Origin: Zhengitettix transpicula
Taxonomy: Eukaryota > Arthropoda > Insecta > Orthoptera > Tetrigidae
Reading direction: 5' to 3'
Length of the DNA stretch: 64,000 bases
Assembly (NCBI GenBank): GCA_037074705.1
Contig: CM073592.1
Coordinates: forward strand, 51,134,129 to 51,198,128
Translations under genes and position numbers: made by a program
Shown here: positions 9,950-21,776 of the stretch, one piece after another
How the letters are laid out: the number at the start of each line of letters is the position of its first letter
How positions within the stretch are numbered: the first letter of the stretch is position 1
Notes under the pieces: generated by a model
What the model was told of the DNA's origin: nothing
What the model saw: the letters and a program-made list of their open reading frames with translations, nothing else
The model's database searches: none

Positions 9950-12662
9950 TTATTTGTGGACGACGTTGAATATTTTCTGGTGGAGTATTGTTAATGTATT
10001 TTTCCTATTAGGTGGACTAAAATATTCATACTGAGATTTTGTGTCAAATCTGAAATAAACGAAATTGTAATCAGTAAATGAGTTGAAAATTCTCCCTCAA
10101 ATTGTTTTCATTTCTGAAAGCAATGTTAGGGTAAGTAGTTAAAAATGGACAGTAATATTGGGGTGGGACAATTTTTGCTATTTATATTATATTGGTCATC
10201 GTTTAATATCTATTAAATAAAATTGTATATAATAAAAAATATTATTCAGGAAAATATTTTAATCCTTTCCGGGATAACATTTTAGAAATGGATTTGTTTT
10301 CTTCTGAGATTCTTTTGCTTGTTCTTTTCAAGTAATATTATAATTATTAGCATTAAGTTTAAGTGACTACGCATTTTCCTCTTTTTTATAGTTTGGTGGA
10401 TGACGAGAATTGATTTTGAAATGCGAGAGAGTGATAAATTTTAAGTGAAAAATTAATCAGGTACAATAAAAAATTCCGGTATTATTTACATTTTGGAAAT
10501 TTCGTTATTCTATGTTCCTCGAGACTAAATTCTTGGTCCTGTACATGTCATACTTTATATTGATGATCTTCCAGAATTCGTGCGTTCTACGCGAACCACA
10601 AATATTAATAATTTCAAATATAAGTATGGATAATTTTGTTAGGAACGTAAACTGAACTCTGTACATTCTAAATGTATGGTTTTAGGATAATATATTATCA
10701 CCAAATATTTATCAAACTTATCTTGTCCAGTTCATAGCGTATGCTATGAACAGTTCTCCAGTTCTCAAGATACAAAAGCGTGCCATTATAATACTTTCTA
10801 CTACGGTTTATAAATGTAGTTGTGAATCGTGTTTCAGAAATTTGCAAATACTAACTTTAGCCTGTGTCCATATTCACGAAGGTTCGTACAGTGGAACATG
10901 AATCTGTTCCCAACTTATGGAGAAATTCTCTAATATGCGGCTTAGAAATCAATCATCTCAACAAGAGCAGTATTCACCAAACAGAGATAGTTTTATACAG
11001 AGGTTTTCCTCCAGAGGTAACCAACAATTATCTCTACCAGAATTTTCCGTATTACGTTCCCAAAATAATAAACCTTTTTTCATCAAAAGTTTAGAGTCTG
11101 TCGATATTTAAACTATTTATTTCGTCACTATGTTTATTTATGTTTAGATTTTTCTGATTTTTTCATTGTTTCTTCGCAGAACGTCCAACAGCTTCTACAT
11201 AAGAGCAGATTCCTCGTCGTTCAGTACCGTGAGGTTGACTTGAGACTGTTCTGTTTCTTTACTTCTTACTGTTCGATGTGTTTAATTTCGTATGTCGTAA
11301 AGTTCCGTATTTAGTAATTTGGAATAAATTGTCTAAAATTATTTAATTGGGTGCGTTTTAATTTGTATGAATTCTCCATAATTATTATAATTAGCGCTAT
11401 AATATTTTAAATGATATTAAGTAATGTAAATATTGTTATGTAACTCAGGAAAACTTTTTGTCCATGATTTTTGGTTATGTATACATAAACTTCTCTTCAT
11501 TAATAAAGATTTCTTCTAACAGTTATTACATAATTTGTAGTAATAACGTATCCTATTTCTTTATTCTAAGACTAATGCTATAAATGAACCAAATATTCCT
11601 ATTTTTTGACTTGTGCTTGCTGACGATTTTGTTTATAATTCCATAATAGGTCTCTGCGTCAACCAAAACTAGCCATATAAAAAATTGTGTGTAGTTCCCT
11701 TTACATCCTCCGTAAATAAATACGTGGCATTTTCTTGTGATTACGTTGTAGTAGTAGCTTTTCACATAAGTCAGACAGATTCCCGAATCTTGTCACGGTT
11801 TGGTCTCGAGTATCCGCCAATGACGCAAACTACTGTTGTAAATTAATTTTCGTATTAATGAAACGATGTATACAAAAATAATGTTCATAAATTTACCAAT
11901 AATTTTATAGATCAAAAACTTTTTGTATTCAGCCTTATTGACTAAATACAATTTAAACATATGTATTACCATTACAATGAATTTGTATGCGATAATTATG
12001 AATGTTGATGGGTTTGGAAAATGACCTTACATTTATATATCGGCAACAATCACTGTCACTATAAAAGGGGAATAGGGAGAAAGATTTTTGTAAATATAGT
12101 GCGTAGGTGACTGGTATTGGAGAGTCCTCGGGTTTTGGGTTCTTTGACATGAGATGCTGGTTAAAGCCATATTTATTCTCTTCAACGTGAAATTGGTTAA
12201 TTCTATAATTACGAAATTGGCGAGATTGGAGTCAAATAGATAATTTATTATGTTTTTAAGTCGATCTGTTACAGTCCCAACGTTATTGAGTGAGTGAAAC
12301 ACCAGTTAATGATTAATTATGGCTGCTCTCTACTACTATATTGGTATAAATAAATACCTGGGAAACAATGCATTGTGTAATTCTGAGAATACGTCCTTAA
12401 ATTGAATATAATGATTTCATCCGAGTGAAATATTCCAGTTTTCTCCACGGTTGAAAAAATTACTGCCAACTTTCATAATGTACAAATAGATGGTGAAAAT
12501 TTAAATGATAAGTAGAACTAAAAATCGTTTGGTTTTCATACTTATGAATAAAACGATAACGAGAAGGTTAAAAGCGGCCAATCTGACCTTAAATGATATC
12601 TGCGTGATGCTACACAAGATGAGGAACTTAACGCAATAACTAAGAATTTTGATTTTATACAT
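9950..12662 (-). pseudogene. Decayed Kunitz gene K3 (unit A)
   Basis: Three exon-like pieces are in order. Exon 1 is 12542-12662: the usual ATG is lost by a small deletion, but an upstream in-frame ATG at 12662 still leads into VRLAAFNLLVIVLFI and a GTATGA donor. Exon 2 homology is 11685-11832, with KSYYYN and YGGCKGN. It is frameshifted after IGGYSRP, TGA (11793-11795) stands at the first Kunitz cysteine, the first loop is about three codons short, and the donor after the GGC motif is gone. Exon 3 is 9950-10049: the frame and TTTCAG acceptor remain, but both cysteines are replaced (SQYEYFS for SECEDTC). It cannot form a Kunitz fold. Intron 2 holds an opposite-strand reverse-transcriptase relic. 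Confidence 0.8.
10520..11112 (+). mobile_element. Reverse transcriptase relic inside K3 intron 2 (unit A)
   Basis: The plus strand reads LYIDDLPEFV, the motif of the non-LTR reverse transcriptase palm, near 10555. After frame changes it reads SSPVLKIQKRAIIIL and CFRNLQILTLACVHI, typical of the C-terminal region of Jockey/CR1-like elements. The final open part is 10917-11111. It is on the opposite strand to K3. Copies occur at about 29666-30258 and 41542-42133, and it is deleted in unit D. Confidence 0.7.
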
Positions 12663-12752
12663 CGTAATACACAATCAGAAGACAGCAGGTCTAGTATTAT
12701 TTTCTATGGTACTGGTAAACGTAACCAAATTGATAACATTTAATATGCACGA

Positions 12753-14520
12753 AACTAAGGTTCCCATCCTGAGGGAGAAGCCTGCGAAAGGATTCTCTCG
12801 CAAGTAACCTGCGAGGGATTTTCTCTCGCAGGCAGAACCTTGTAGGAGATATACTAAGGGGCTACCTTAGGGCGCTATCGGAAGGGCGTGGGACAAGTAC
12901 CCAATGCCCGACCTACTCGATGCAGGTTTTTCTAAGGTTTTCCCTGCATTCCTTTAGGCGAATGCCGGGTAGGACCCTTAAAATATAGCCCGGGGGCCCT
13001 AGTTAACCCTTGGCTACCTTCCTCTACCCTTCCGCATTCCCCCTTTCAAATCCCTTCCTATGCTATTAAAGGGGAGTTGCCCTAAGTGCATCACACTCAT
13101 GTAGCCAATTGCCCTAAAAAAAAATGCCTTTTCTTGTATTAAAGGAAGCCTGCGAGAGGATTTCTCGCATTCCGAGCAAGGAAGCCTGCGAGAGGATTTC
13201 TCGCAGGTGAACCTTCCCAGAGAGCTCTGGCGGGGGCTACCTTTGGGGATGCTCTCACATCTCTCTGGTTTTTTTGAACTAAGGTTCCCACATGCCGAGG
13301 CACCTCGGTCTGTTTTGAGAGGTGCATGTTCCGGGGTCGCAGACCTTGGGCATACGGTAAGAGTTGTCCTCTATTCCCATTGGAATAGTCGGCCAGCTGC
13401 CTCCTAAACTGGTCGAGGCACGGAGAAGGGTATGCTGCGTCCCCACAGAAAACTCCTCTCCCGCTATCGGAAGGGCGTGGGACAAGTAACCAATGCCCGA
13501 CCTACCCGATGCCGGTTTTTCTAAGGTTTTCCCTGCATTTCTTTAAGCGAATGCCGGGTAGAATCCTTAAAATATAGCCCGGGGGCCATAGTTAACCCTT
13601 GGCTACCTTCCTCTACCCTTCCCCATCCCCCCTTTCAAATCCCTTCCTATGCTATGAAAGGGGAGTTCCCCCATGTGAATCACCCTCATGTAGCCTGTTG
13701 CCCTAAAAAAAAGCCTTTTCCTCTCCGTTTTTGAACTAAGGTTCCCACAAGCCGAGGCACCTCGGTTTGTTTTGAGAGGTGTATGTTCTGGGGTCGCAGA
13801 CCTTGGGCATACGGTAAGAGTTGTTCTCTATTCCCATTGGAATAGTCGGCCAGGTGCCTCCTAAACTGGTCGAGGCACCAAGAAGGGAATGCTACGTCCC
13901 CACAGCAAACTCCTCTCCCGCTATCGGAAGGGCGTGGGACAAGTACCCAATGCCCGACCTACCCGATGCAGGTTTTTCTAAGGTTTTCCCTGCATTTCTT
14001 TAAGCGAATGCCGGGTAGAATATTTAAAATATAGCCCGGGGGCCATAGTTAACCCTTGGCTACCTTCCTCTACCCTTCCGCATCCCCCCTTTTCAAATCC
14101 CTTCCTATGCTATTAAAGGGGAATTACAACCATGTGGATTACCCTCATGTAGGCTCTTCCACCGCCACCCCTCCAAAAAAAATAAAAAATAAAGGGAAGT
14201 TCATTGGAATAGTCGGCCAGTTGCGTCCATTGTTGGTTAAGGCTTACTGAAGGAAATGTTGCGTCCTCATAGCAAACACTCTCTCGCCATCGGAAGGGCA
14301 TTGGACAAGTACCGAAAAACCTGTTGCAGAATGTCCTGCATCACTTTTAGGCGAATGCCGGATAGGATCCAGAAACGATAGAACAGGGAACCTAGATAAC
14401 CCTTGGCTACCTTCCTTTACTGTCCGAATCCCCTCCTTCGTATGCTATTAAAGGGTAGTTGCCACGCTGTGGATCACCCTCATGTAGCCTATTACACTAA
14501 TAAACGAGAGATGGCCAGTG
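12753..14520 (+). mobile_element. Cluster of GC-richer SINE-like repeats (unit A)
   Basis: Four partial copies of one repeat of roughly 430 bases lie head to tail (about 12872-13124, 13270-13712, 13730-14180, 14200-14515). Most end in CCCTAAAAAA or a similar A run after ATGCTATTAAAGGGGAGTTG and CCTCATGTAGCCTG. The start carries GAGGCACCTCGGTC and GGGGTCGCAGACC. Between copies are CCTGCGAGAG / CTCTCGCAGG inverted repeats (12780-12836 and 13147-13207). The A-rich end fits a SINE or the 3' end of a non-LTR element. No RNA polymerase III A/B boxes were confidently identified. Open frames inside are not genes. Confidence 0.7.
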
Positions 14521-15374
14521 AAATTAACACACAATAAATATCTGTTATAATAATATTATTTTAATGACAATTTTGGCAATTGTGTCTTATCTTCGAAAAC
14601 TTTATTCAAAATAAAACTTAATGACAAAAATCTAGATTGAACTTACATAAAATTCATTAAATTGGGTTGAATTTGCAATAGTCTTTATTTTTTTAATCTT
14701 ATATATATTAAACTAACGATCATACGAATGTACGGAAGTATGATCAGGTTATTTCATTGTTACGAATTCGTAAAGATGGACTTAAAAAATACAAGGAAAA
14801 TCACTAGCAGGAAAAATTCAAAAAATAATTTCATTTTGATAATTTTTAATGTATTTGATCAACTTTTTCCACAAGACACTTTATTTTTACGTGTTTTTTT
14901 TAAGAATTTGGCCATTTTTTTAGAGTGATATCGGAAATTTCGTTTTATGTATATATGCATTTTTATTGCCTCACACATTGCAATGGATAATGGAGCCGTT
15001 AGCTAAAATGAAATTAAATATATTGCGAATGCTTATGTTATTTTCTGTAAATATATTTAATTATAAATTTAAACAATCAACTGTGATGACTACAAATGTA
15101 TTAATATTAATATATAATGTGGCATAAGTCGAAGACAAAAATCTTAACCTATCCCGAGTATCAACGTTCTACACTATATTATTTAGCCATGCAATTTAAT
15201 TTGTATTTAATTGTTTTCAGGCGGCTTTTAACTGTGTAGTATTTTGGATTTAAGGTGCTCATATTTCTATGGACCAATTTCGACATTTAATATACTTTTT
15301 CAAACTCCACCAATCTGAAAAAGCACTGTCGTTGCGTAGTAAAAAATTCCAGTTACAATTCACCAAACATATTT
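14521..15374. other. K4A downstream flank
   Basis: AT-rich, with no gene that I can support. Bases 14985-15130 are another decayed copy of the 77-codon open frame, ending early in NVA-stop. A 66-codon plus-strand frame at 14728-14928 is Lys/Asn/Phe-rich and unrecognised. It recurs intact at 45236-45436, while the related sequence at 33390-33600 is broken. Confidence 0.4.
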
Positions 15375-15454
15375 TATTTAACAAGTTATACAATCATGAA
15401 TGTTCATGTACATAGATACTATAAAAGTGAATACGTATTTATTCTACATAACTG

Positions 15455-16819
15455 TTAGAAATATGGTACATAGTATCTTCTATTCTGAATATTTCCACTT
15501 TCGTCAGAGGATGAATCTTGATCTAAGGATTCGTTGTCAATTTCTGACTTTCGATTACGTATACATGTATCTTCACATATACTTTTGGTTTTAAATCTGG
15601 AATAAATCAATTTGTATTCGATTATTTACAACTTGTAAAATTATCCCATAAATTGTTTTCATTTTCTGAAAGTAATGTTAAGGATAGTAGCTGAAAATAT
15701 AGAAAAATATTGACTTGGAACAGTTTTTGCAATTAATTTTAAATTGTTATCGTTTAATCTCTATTAAATAAAGTCTAATATATGAGCAAAAATATAAACT
15801 AAGATAATTTGAAGTTTGAGAACACGTATTAGGAATTAATAGCTTTCTTCTCAGTTTTTTGGGGGAATTATTTATCAGTCACGTTATAATTCTTAGGTTT
15901 AAACTTTTTTTGACTGTCTATAGTTATGACTGTTATTATTCGATTGGTGAGTCAAAGTAATGAGAGTCTAAATGCATTTAAGAAAAAAATATTTTAACAA
16001 AATAAACCACAAGTAACGTTTATATTTCCAATATTATTTTACAAATTCCATTGGTTTCTATACATTTTGACTTGTGTTTCCTCCCTGTATTATTTATAAT
16101 TCATGAAAAAATGTAAATTATATACGTAAACAGGAAAATAGAAATTTTATGTATAGTTTACCTGTTGGGGTTACCGGCACATCCACCGTAATAAAATATC
16201 TCACAATTGCCAGTCCTTAAGTTGTAGTAGTAATTTATAAACCTAGCCAAGCAGGGTCCCTGATCAGCCTGGAATTGGCAACGAAAAGGAACCACGGAGT
16301 TGCCACGAATGTCGCAAACATCTGTTACAAATTAATGTTCTTATAAACACAATTGTATGTACATAAATATCTGTCTGTAAATTTGACGCTCTTTTTGTAG
16401 TAGTCAAACTTTTGCATTCAGTCTTGTTTAGATTTAGAAATTGAAATTCACTTTGGCTATTTACTTTCGAAAATATTCTTTGAACTTACCATAAATGATT
16501 ATGAATTGCATACACGAGGAGTAAATGACGTATTTCTTTATCAATATTACCTTGAAAGACTTTATATTTTCAAATTAAAATATATTCTGTTAATGACTAA
16601 TTAGACCCTAAGCAACTGAATTACCATTTGAATGAAACTGTGTGCGGAAACTAAGTTTTAAATATAACGAATTTCAAGTAAACGTAGCACCAAATTATTC
16701 TGAATTTTGATTTGTGTCTTTATACAATAGACAAATAGAACTCAATATACTTATATTTTCATACTTATGAATAAGAGTATTGCCAGCAGGTTAACAGCGG
16801 TGAATCCCGTCTTAATCAT
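15455..16819 (-). CDS. Kunitz-type secreted protein, K4A (three exons)
   Basis: The joined exons are 16765-16819, 16162-16321 and 15455-15596, giving 118 codons. The exon and intron lengths are the same as in K1A (introns 443 and 565 bases), so K4 is a recent K1 relative. Signal peptide MIKTGFTAVNLLAILLFI. Exon 2 has CQFQADQGPCLARF, YYYN and YYGGCAGNPN. Exon 3 has SICEDTC and the acidic Ser-rich tail ending YVPYF. Cysteine spacing 8-15-7-12-3 is canonical, plus one extra cysteine (NVC) before the domain. Predicted P1 is Leu. The candidate initiator word upstream is shortened (GACATTTATAAAA), so its expression may differ from K1. Confidence 0.88.
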
Positions 16820-17721
16820 GATGACTGTGTGCTGCTGCTCCTGTCGTTCAACTGAATGCAAACACTCTGAAACTAAGGATTTAACTTTCGTACATCGTAA
16901 AAACTGTTTCAGATGAAAACAGGCCTAGCATAATTTTTTATGAAACTTAATCCCGTTGGTAGCCAAGCACCTGACATTTATAAAAATTTACGAAAAATAT
17001 AAACATTCATACATAAAATGTAAGGCGATAATAATCTTTTTACTTTTTTATTATCACATCTTTCGAGTAGCATTGAGTTTATTGTGTCATTATTCTGGTA
17101 TTGTTATTCTTTTATGTAAACCTGTCTTTTTAACCACAACGTTTTAATGAATACCATTAAGTGATTATTGACAATTCGTAATATTTATATAACGAACTTT
17201 TTATATATTAGAAGGATTTAGTAGTTCTTGCATCACAATTCTAGTGATAATAATAAGTTTGGGATAATGAAATCAGTGAAGTAATAATTAATTAAAGAAT
17301 AATAATTTGAAGCAGAGTAGACGATTTGGAAAAAATAATGTTATTTTAGAGGGTAAGTATCCTTTACTGCCTGTTATGATTAAGAAAGCTATTCACTTCG
17401 TAATTCTTATTTAAAAATAAAATATACTGAGTTAATTTTTATCCTAGTTGGATTTAGTAAATTTATCACCTGCATGATAGTGATAACGTTTCTGGGATAA
17501 TGAAATCGGTGAGTTCCTGATAAATTTAAGAAATATTGAAATATGGGAGATTAGATCACTGTAAAACCGTTTTCCACACTGCCAGTTACGATTTTCACTG
17601 TTCTTCTCAGCTCAAAAACTCTCTTTTAGATTGAGTATATCCTAGCAGCCGAGTTTCAGAATTCCTATTATAGACTACAAGGGGTTGCAATAATGTTTTA
17701 ATTAGCATAAAATGTCAGGTA
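16820..17721. other. K4A upstream flank
   Basis: This aligns with the K1 upstream flank (about 4000-5340) but lacks its middle part. It ends at AAAATGTCAGGT, near which the retrotransposon begins. No gene seen. Confidence 0.45.
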
Positions 17722-20546
17722 AAAATTCATTCGTTCCTTTGTAGTCGGGACTGATCTTATTTACGTTAGTGTCACTAGCAACATCCAAACGCTAGGCCGC
17801 GTTATTTGTGCTCAAAACATCCAGTGAGGCGAAAGCCTTCTAACAGGCTCGTGTCAGAAACTTGAAGCCTGAAAACAGTTCCGTCATCAACCATTATCTG
17901 TGATGCTAATCAAGACAATCATATCTGTCAAGAAGCAGCACCTTGTCATATGCTAAGATGGTGGCGAGATTCTCAACCCCGGACAAAGCTGCAGCAATTC
18001 AAGTGGAAGCAGTAGAAGCCCCGCCAATGGATTTGTACCTTTCAGCTCTAGCAGTCAATGTAGATTCTCAAAACTGAAAGTCATATCAAGAATATCTAAC
18101 AGTAGAATCTGTGTTTTCCTTTCTAAAAAAAAGTAAGAATTTAACAAAAAAAATTTCATTGCGGAACAGCATTGTGCTGTCAGACTCCTAATAACGATAC
18201 GTATCAGAGCAATACTGTCGAACGTGTACCCATCCATCTCTAATGAGATGGTAAAGAAAGTACTGAACAACATAAATATTCAACCAGATCATAATATCAC
18301 ATTTATTAAAGCTAGATACGATGACCCTCGTTTTGCACATATATTATGCTTTCGTCGGCAATTCTTTATAGACCCAGAGCACCTACCTGACTCGGCAGTT
18401 ATTAATTACGATGATTGTAACTACCGAATCTTTCTCACACTACATAACAAAATATGTTTCAACTGTAAGGAAACAGGCCATTTCGCGATCAACTGTATAA
18501 CGAAAATCATATGAACAATAACAATCCAGCTACCCAGAATACAGATGAAACGGAACCTCTATGAACCTTACTACAACCGAGAAGGAATCTATTCCAATCA
18601 CCTCAACCAAGAAGAGACCCCTATCCAATACATCACCTACCCGGACTGACAATAGCAAAAACACAAGGTCCCAACCAATCGCTGATAGCCTAAAAAGAAA
18701 AGTACAGAAGAAATCTAAATCAGTGGACCTTAACCGTATCACAGGCATACAAGAAGCTCTCAAACCAGCGCGCGGCCCAATAGAAAAAGACCTTACTGAA
18801 CCTCACATAAATTTTTAACAAACAGGCCTATTTTTTTTAACAATTTTCCCTAGGAATTGCTTTATTCAAAGCCATAGAAGGAGTCAAACGTCACTCACGG
18901 ATTGCTCTCATCGCACCAGATGAATCTGAAAATTCTCAAGGCATAGCGGAACCCGTTCTGTCAACACGTACTCTACAGTTTCTTATAACCGTGCATTCAC
19001 TCACCATAAATTACCAGCTGAAAGTACGGACCCTCAAGTAAACAGTTACACCAGTTTCAAAGGACTGGATAGAATAAACGAGGTCATTAGTCTCGGTGAA
19101 TTGCAGGGTATCATCGACAAAACTAAAAACGCTTTGGAAGGCCTAGATGGAATACCAAATTAACTCATCAAGAACCAGAGAAAGCTATCTTACTACTCCT
19201 CTCTTTCTTGAACCTAATTTGGAACAGCCATACAATTCCCAGACTATGGCTAAAGTCTTAAATTATTCCGATCCTAAAACCTGATAAGAATCCGTCATCT
19301 CCCGGTAGTTATAGACAGTCTTGCTCAATTCCAATAAGATTATAAACCCTCATCGACCATCTCCATGCTTGTAGAAGTGTGTAATAGGATAAAAGAGGCC
19401 AAATTTCCATATACCGTGTAAAGGGGAATATATAACAGTGTACACGGAGATTAATTGCTAATAGATAGAGTATGGTTAGGGCTAACAACACCTTCTCTAA
19501 AGAACATGGATTAGAAAATTCTATAACCCAAGGGTTACCAGGTAAGTGTAGTCCTTTTCATAGTAACCATTAATGAGTTGAAATATACCATCCTACCAAC
19601 AACCAGACACCTTGTATATGAAGGCGATATAATTTTGTTTAAAAGAGGTTACAATATAGAAGAGAAAACGAAGCAAATGCAAAACCCATAGGAAAAGATT
19701 ACTTCATAGGGACGCCAAAATAGGTTACAATTTTAACTGTGACAGATTCAAGGCAATTATCTTCACCAGGAGAAATGAAATTAGTCACTTACAGTCAGTA
19801 TTAAGAGGACAAAATATAGTTTCATCAGCACGTAAAAATACATGGAATAATATGGGATACGAAATAACTTTCAAATACCACATAGAAAAACTATGCACTG
19901 ATATAAAAAGAAGAATTTATATACAAAAAAATTGGGGCGTAGACAAAAGAACATGGCGTATGGTATCCTAATTTCTGAAAAAAAAGCAAATCCTTACTAA
20001 ACAAAATTGTCACAATAGAAAATATACCCTTCAGAACGGTTTCAGGCTGCTTGAGATCTACTAACAGACAAAAACTCATATTCGAATCGGGACAAGCCAC
20101 CATCTGGTGTAGGATGAACCATACAACTATATGGTATACTCTCAGGGCACAGGAGTCCAGCTGTCCTTTAATCCGTAAAAATGATTCCCGTAAACATGCA
20201 TCAGGAGCAACCAACTACAGACGTTTTAGGGAATCCTTACACACCCAGATAAACCAACTGCAGCTGGAGATCCAGACAATGCATGAACCTAATCGTCAAC
20301 AAAACATCTTAAATGTCAACGAGAACAGTAGAAATAACACTCAAGACTATTTAAAAATCTTCTATAACAAAATCACAGAGTAATGGACAAATAAATGTTT
20401 AGAGATCATGGATCAGCTTGTACAATCACAGCATTAAACGAAGTAAAAACCAAGTAACCGTCTACCGAATAAGATAAGAGCATACCAAAAGAACCCATAA
20501 TTATATATATTGGAGAACAGGGCCACCATTATATATATACATATAT
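17722..20546 (+). mobile_element. Decayed non-LTR retrotransposon with gag-like and RT remnants
   Basis: Plus strand. A possible ORF1 start is at 17958 (MVARFSTPDKAAA). The frame 18224-18514 carries a CCHC zinc knuckle (CFNCKETGHFAINC), typical of ORF1 nucleic-acid-binding proteins. From about 18840 the text is the ORF2 linker, also seen at 1020-1180. From about 19080 it reads KNALEGLDGIPN, the start of the reverse transcriptase (compare the LDGIPNELIK type motif), interrupted by many stops to about 19560. The endonuclease domain is missing here. Sequence at 20051-20383 stays open to a stop codon at the C-terminal end. It is non-functional, and the exact 5' boundary is uncertain. Confidence 0.75.
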
Positions 20547-20631
20547 AAGGTATTAGGTTACCTGAGGGTAATCCACATGGTGGCAACTCCCCTTTAATAG
20601 CATAGGAATGGATTTGAAAGGGAGGATGCGG
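20547..20631 (-). mobile_element. Reversed SINE-like 3' tail at unit B boundary
   Basis: Same reversed tail as at 1393-1478, joining the retrotransposon to the truncated intron of the orphan exon. Confidence 0.65.
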
Positions 20632-20791
20632 AATTTTCGTGTTATTGACTAATTAGACTGAATTACCATTTGAATGTACATCTGTACGGAAAATAAGTTT
20701 TAAATATAATGATTTTCAATTATGATACTACCAGAATATTCATTATTTTGAATTGTATCAAAATAAAATAGACGAATAGAATTCAATGTAC

Positions 20792-20845
20792 TTTGAATAA
20801 AACTATTGCAAGCAGATTAAAAGCGGTGAATCCGGTCGTAAAAAG
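20792..20845 (-). pseudogene. Orphan Kunitz exon 1 (K0, unit B)
   Basis: Copy of the orphan signal-peptide exon at 1638-1691. The initiator position reads CTT here, against CTG in units A and D. No exon 2 or 3 follows. Confidence 0.7.
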
Positions 20846-21280
20846 AATGACTGTGTGCTTCCATTCAAGACGTTGAACTGACCGCAAAGTCCTTAAATCT
20901 AATTATTTTGCTTTCGTACATCGTAAAACAATCAGATGACAGCAGATCTAGCGTTCTTTTTTATGGGACTTAATCAATGTGGCAACCAAACCACTGACAT
21001 TTAATATGTATTGATATTTAGGATAAGTATAAACATTCATATATAAAATATAGGGCGATAAAAGTCTTTTTCATATATATTATCACATTCTTTAGAGTAG
21101 CATTGAGTTTATTTTGTAATTATTCGGATGTTGTACTTATTTTTGTTAACCTGTTTTTTAAATATCACGTTTTAATGGAAACTGTTAAGTTTTTTCTAAC
21201 AAAATTCGTAATACGTGATATTAGAAATATAAATTTATATATATATATATATATATTCGTGTATTATCTTATACATTGTT

Positions 21281-21514
21281 ATGCATAATGGAGCATCAGT
21301 TAAAATGAAATTAAATATATTGTGTTCCCTTGTATTTGTTTTGTTAATATATTTAATAAAGTTTTGCATACACATTTTATATGTACCTGAAACAACTGTG
21401 ACGACTACAAAGGTGTTAATATTGATATATAATGTGGTATACGGCGAAGACAAAAATCTTTATCTATACCTAGTATCATTGTTCTACACTATAAAATTTA
21501 GTATTGCAGTTTAA
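21281..21514 (+). other. Conserved 77-codon open frame in K1 3' flank (unit B)
   Basis: Copy of the frame at 2135-2368 with two or three conservative differences by eye (for example Ile to Phe). Coding status is doubtful for the reasons given there. Confidence 0.2.
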
Positions 21515-21776
21515 TTTCTATTTAATTGTTCTCAGGCGGCCTTTAACTGTGTAGTATTATTGATTTAAGGTGCTCATATTTCTATGGATGAATTTTGACA
21601 AATGACATTTAATATACTTTTTCAAACTCCACCAATCTGAAAAAGCACTGTCGTTGCGTAGTAAAAAATTCCAGTTACAATTCACCAAACATATTTTATT
21701 TAACAAGTTATACAATCATGAATGTTCATGTACATAGATACTATAAAAGTGAATACGTATTTATTCTACATAATTG

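Larger units (their letters stand above)
2130..14520. repeat. Duplicated block A: K1-K2-K3pseudo plus SINE-like cluster
   Basis: This is the first of four copies of a module of about 12 kb. Copy B (21276-33171) follows at a constant offset of 19,146 bases for about 9 kb, with only scattered single-base differences seen by eye, for example at 5588 and 10938. Copies C and D are related at offsets near 31,022 and 47,847, with shared indels that set them apart from A and B. Confidence 0.9.
14521..20631. repeat. Duplicated block: K4 plus retrotransposon (first copy)
   Basis: This block recurs at 45027-49693 with an offset near 30,508. The two copies differ mainly in the retrotransposon: the reverse transcriptase part is present here and deleted there. 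Confidence 0.85.

Noticed and set aside
11553..11765. Open frame with YYYN and GGCKGN as an intact Kunitz gene
   Set aside because: The frame lacks the first cysteine, a usable acceptor-to-cysteine reading frame and a donor; exon 3 lacks its cysteines. It is part of the K3 pseudogene.
12780..13210. Possible CRISPR-like array from repeated CCTGCGAGAG words
   Set aside because: The words are palindromic parts of a dispersed repeat. Spacing is irregular, there are no unique equal-length spacers, and the DNA is eukaryotic.
13139..14301. Several short open frames on both strands
   Set aside because: They lie entirely within SINE-like repeats and arise from their higher GC content.
18224..18514. 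CCHC zinc-knuckle protein as a host gene
   Set aside because: It starts at GTG inside a longer broken frame, is followed by reverse-transcriptase remnants, and is repeated at 48745. It is a retrotransposon ORF1 remnant.
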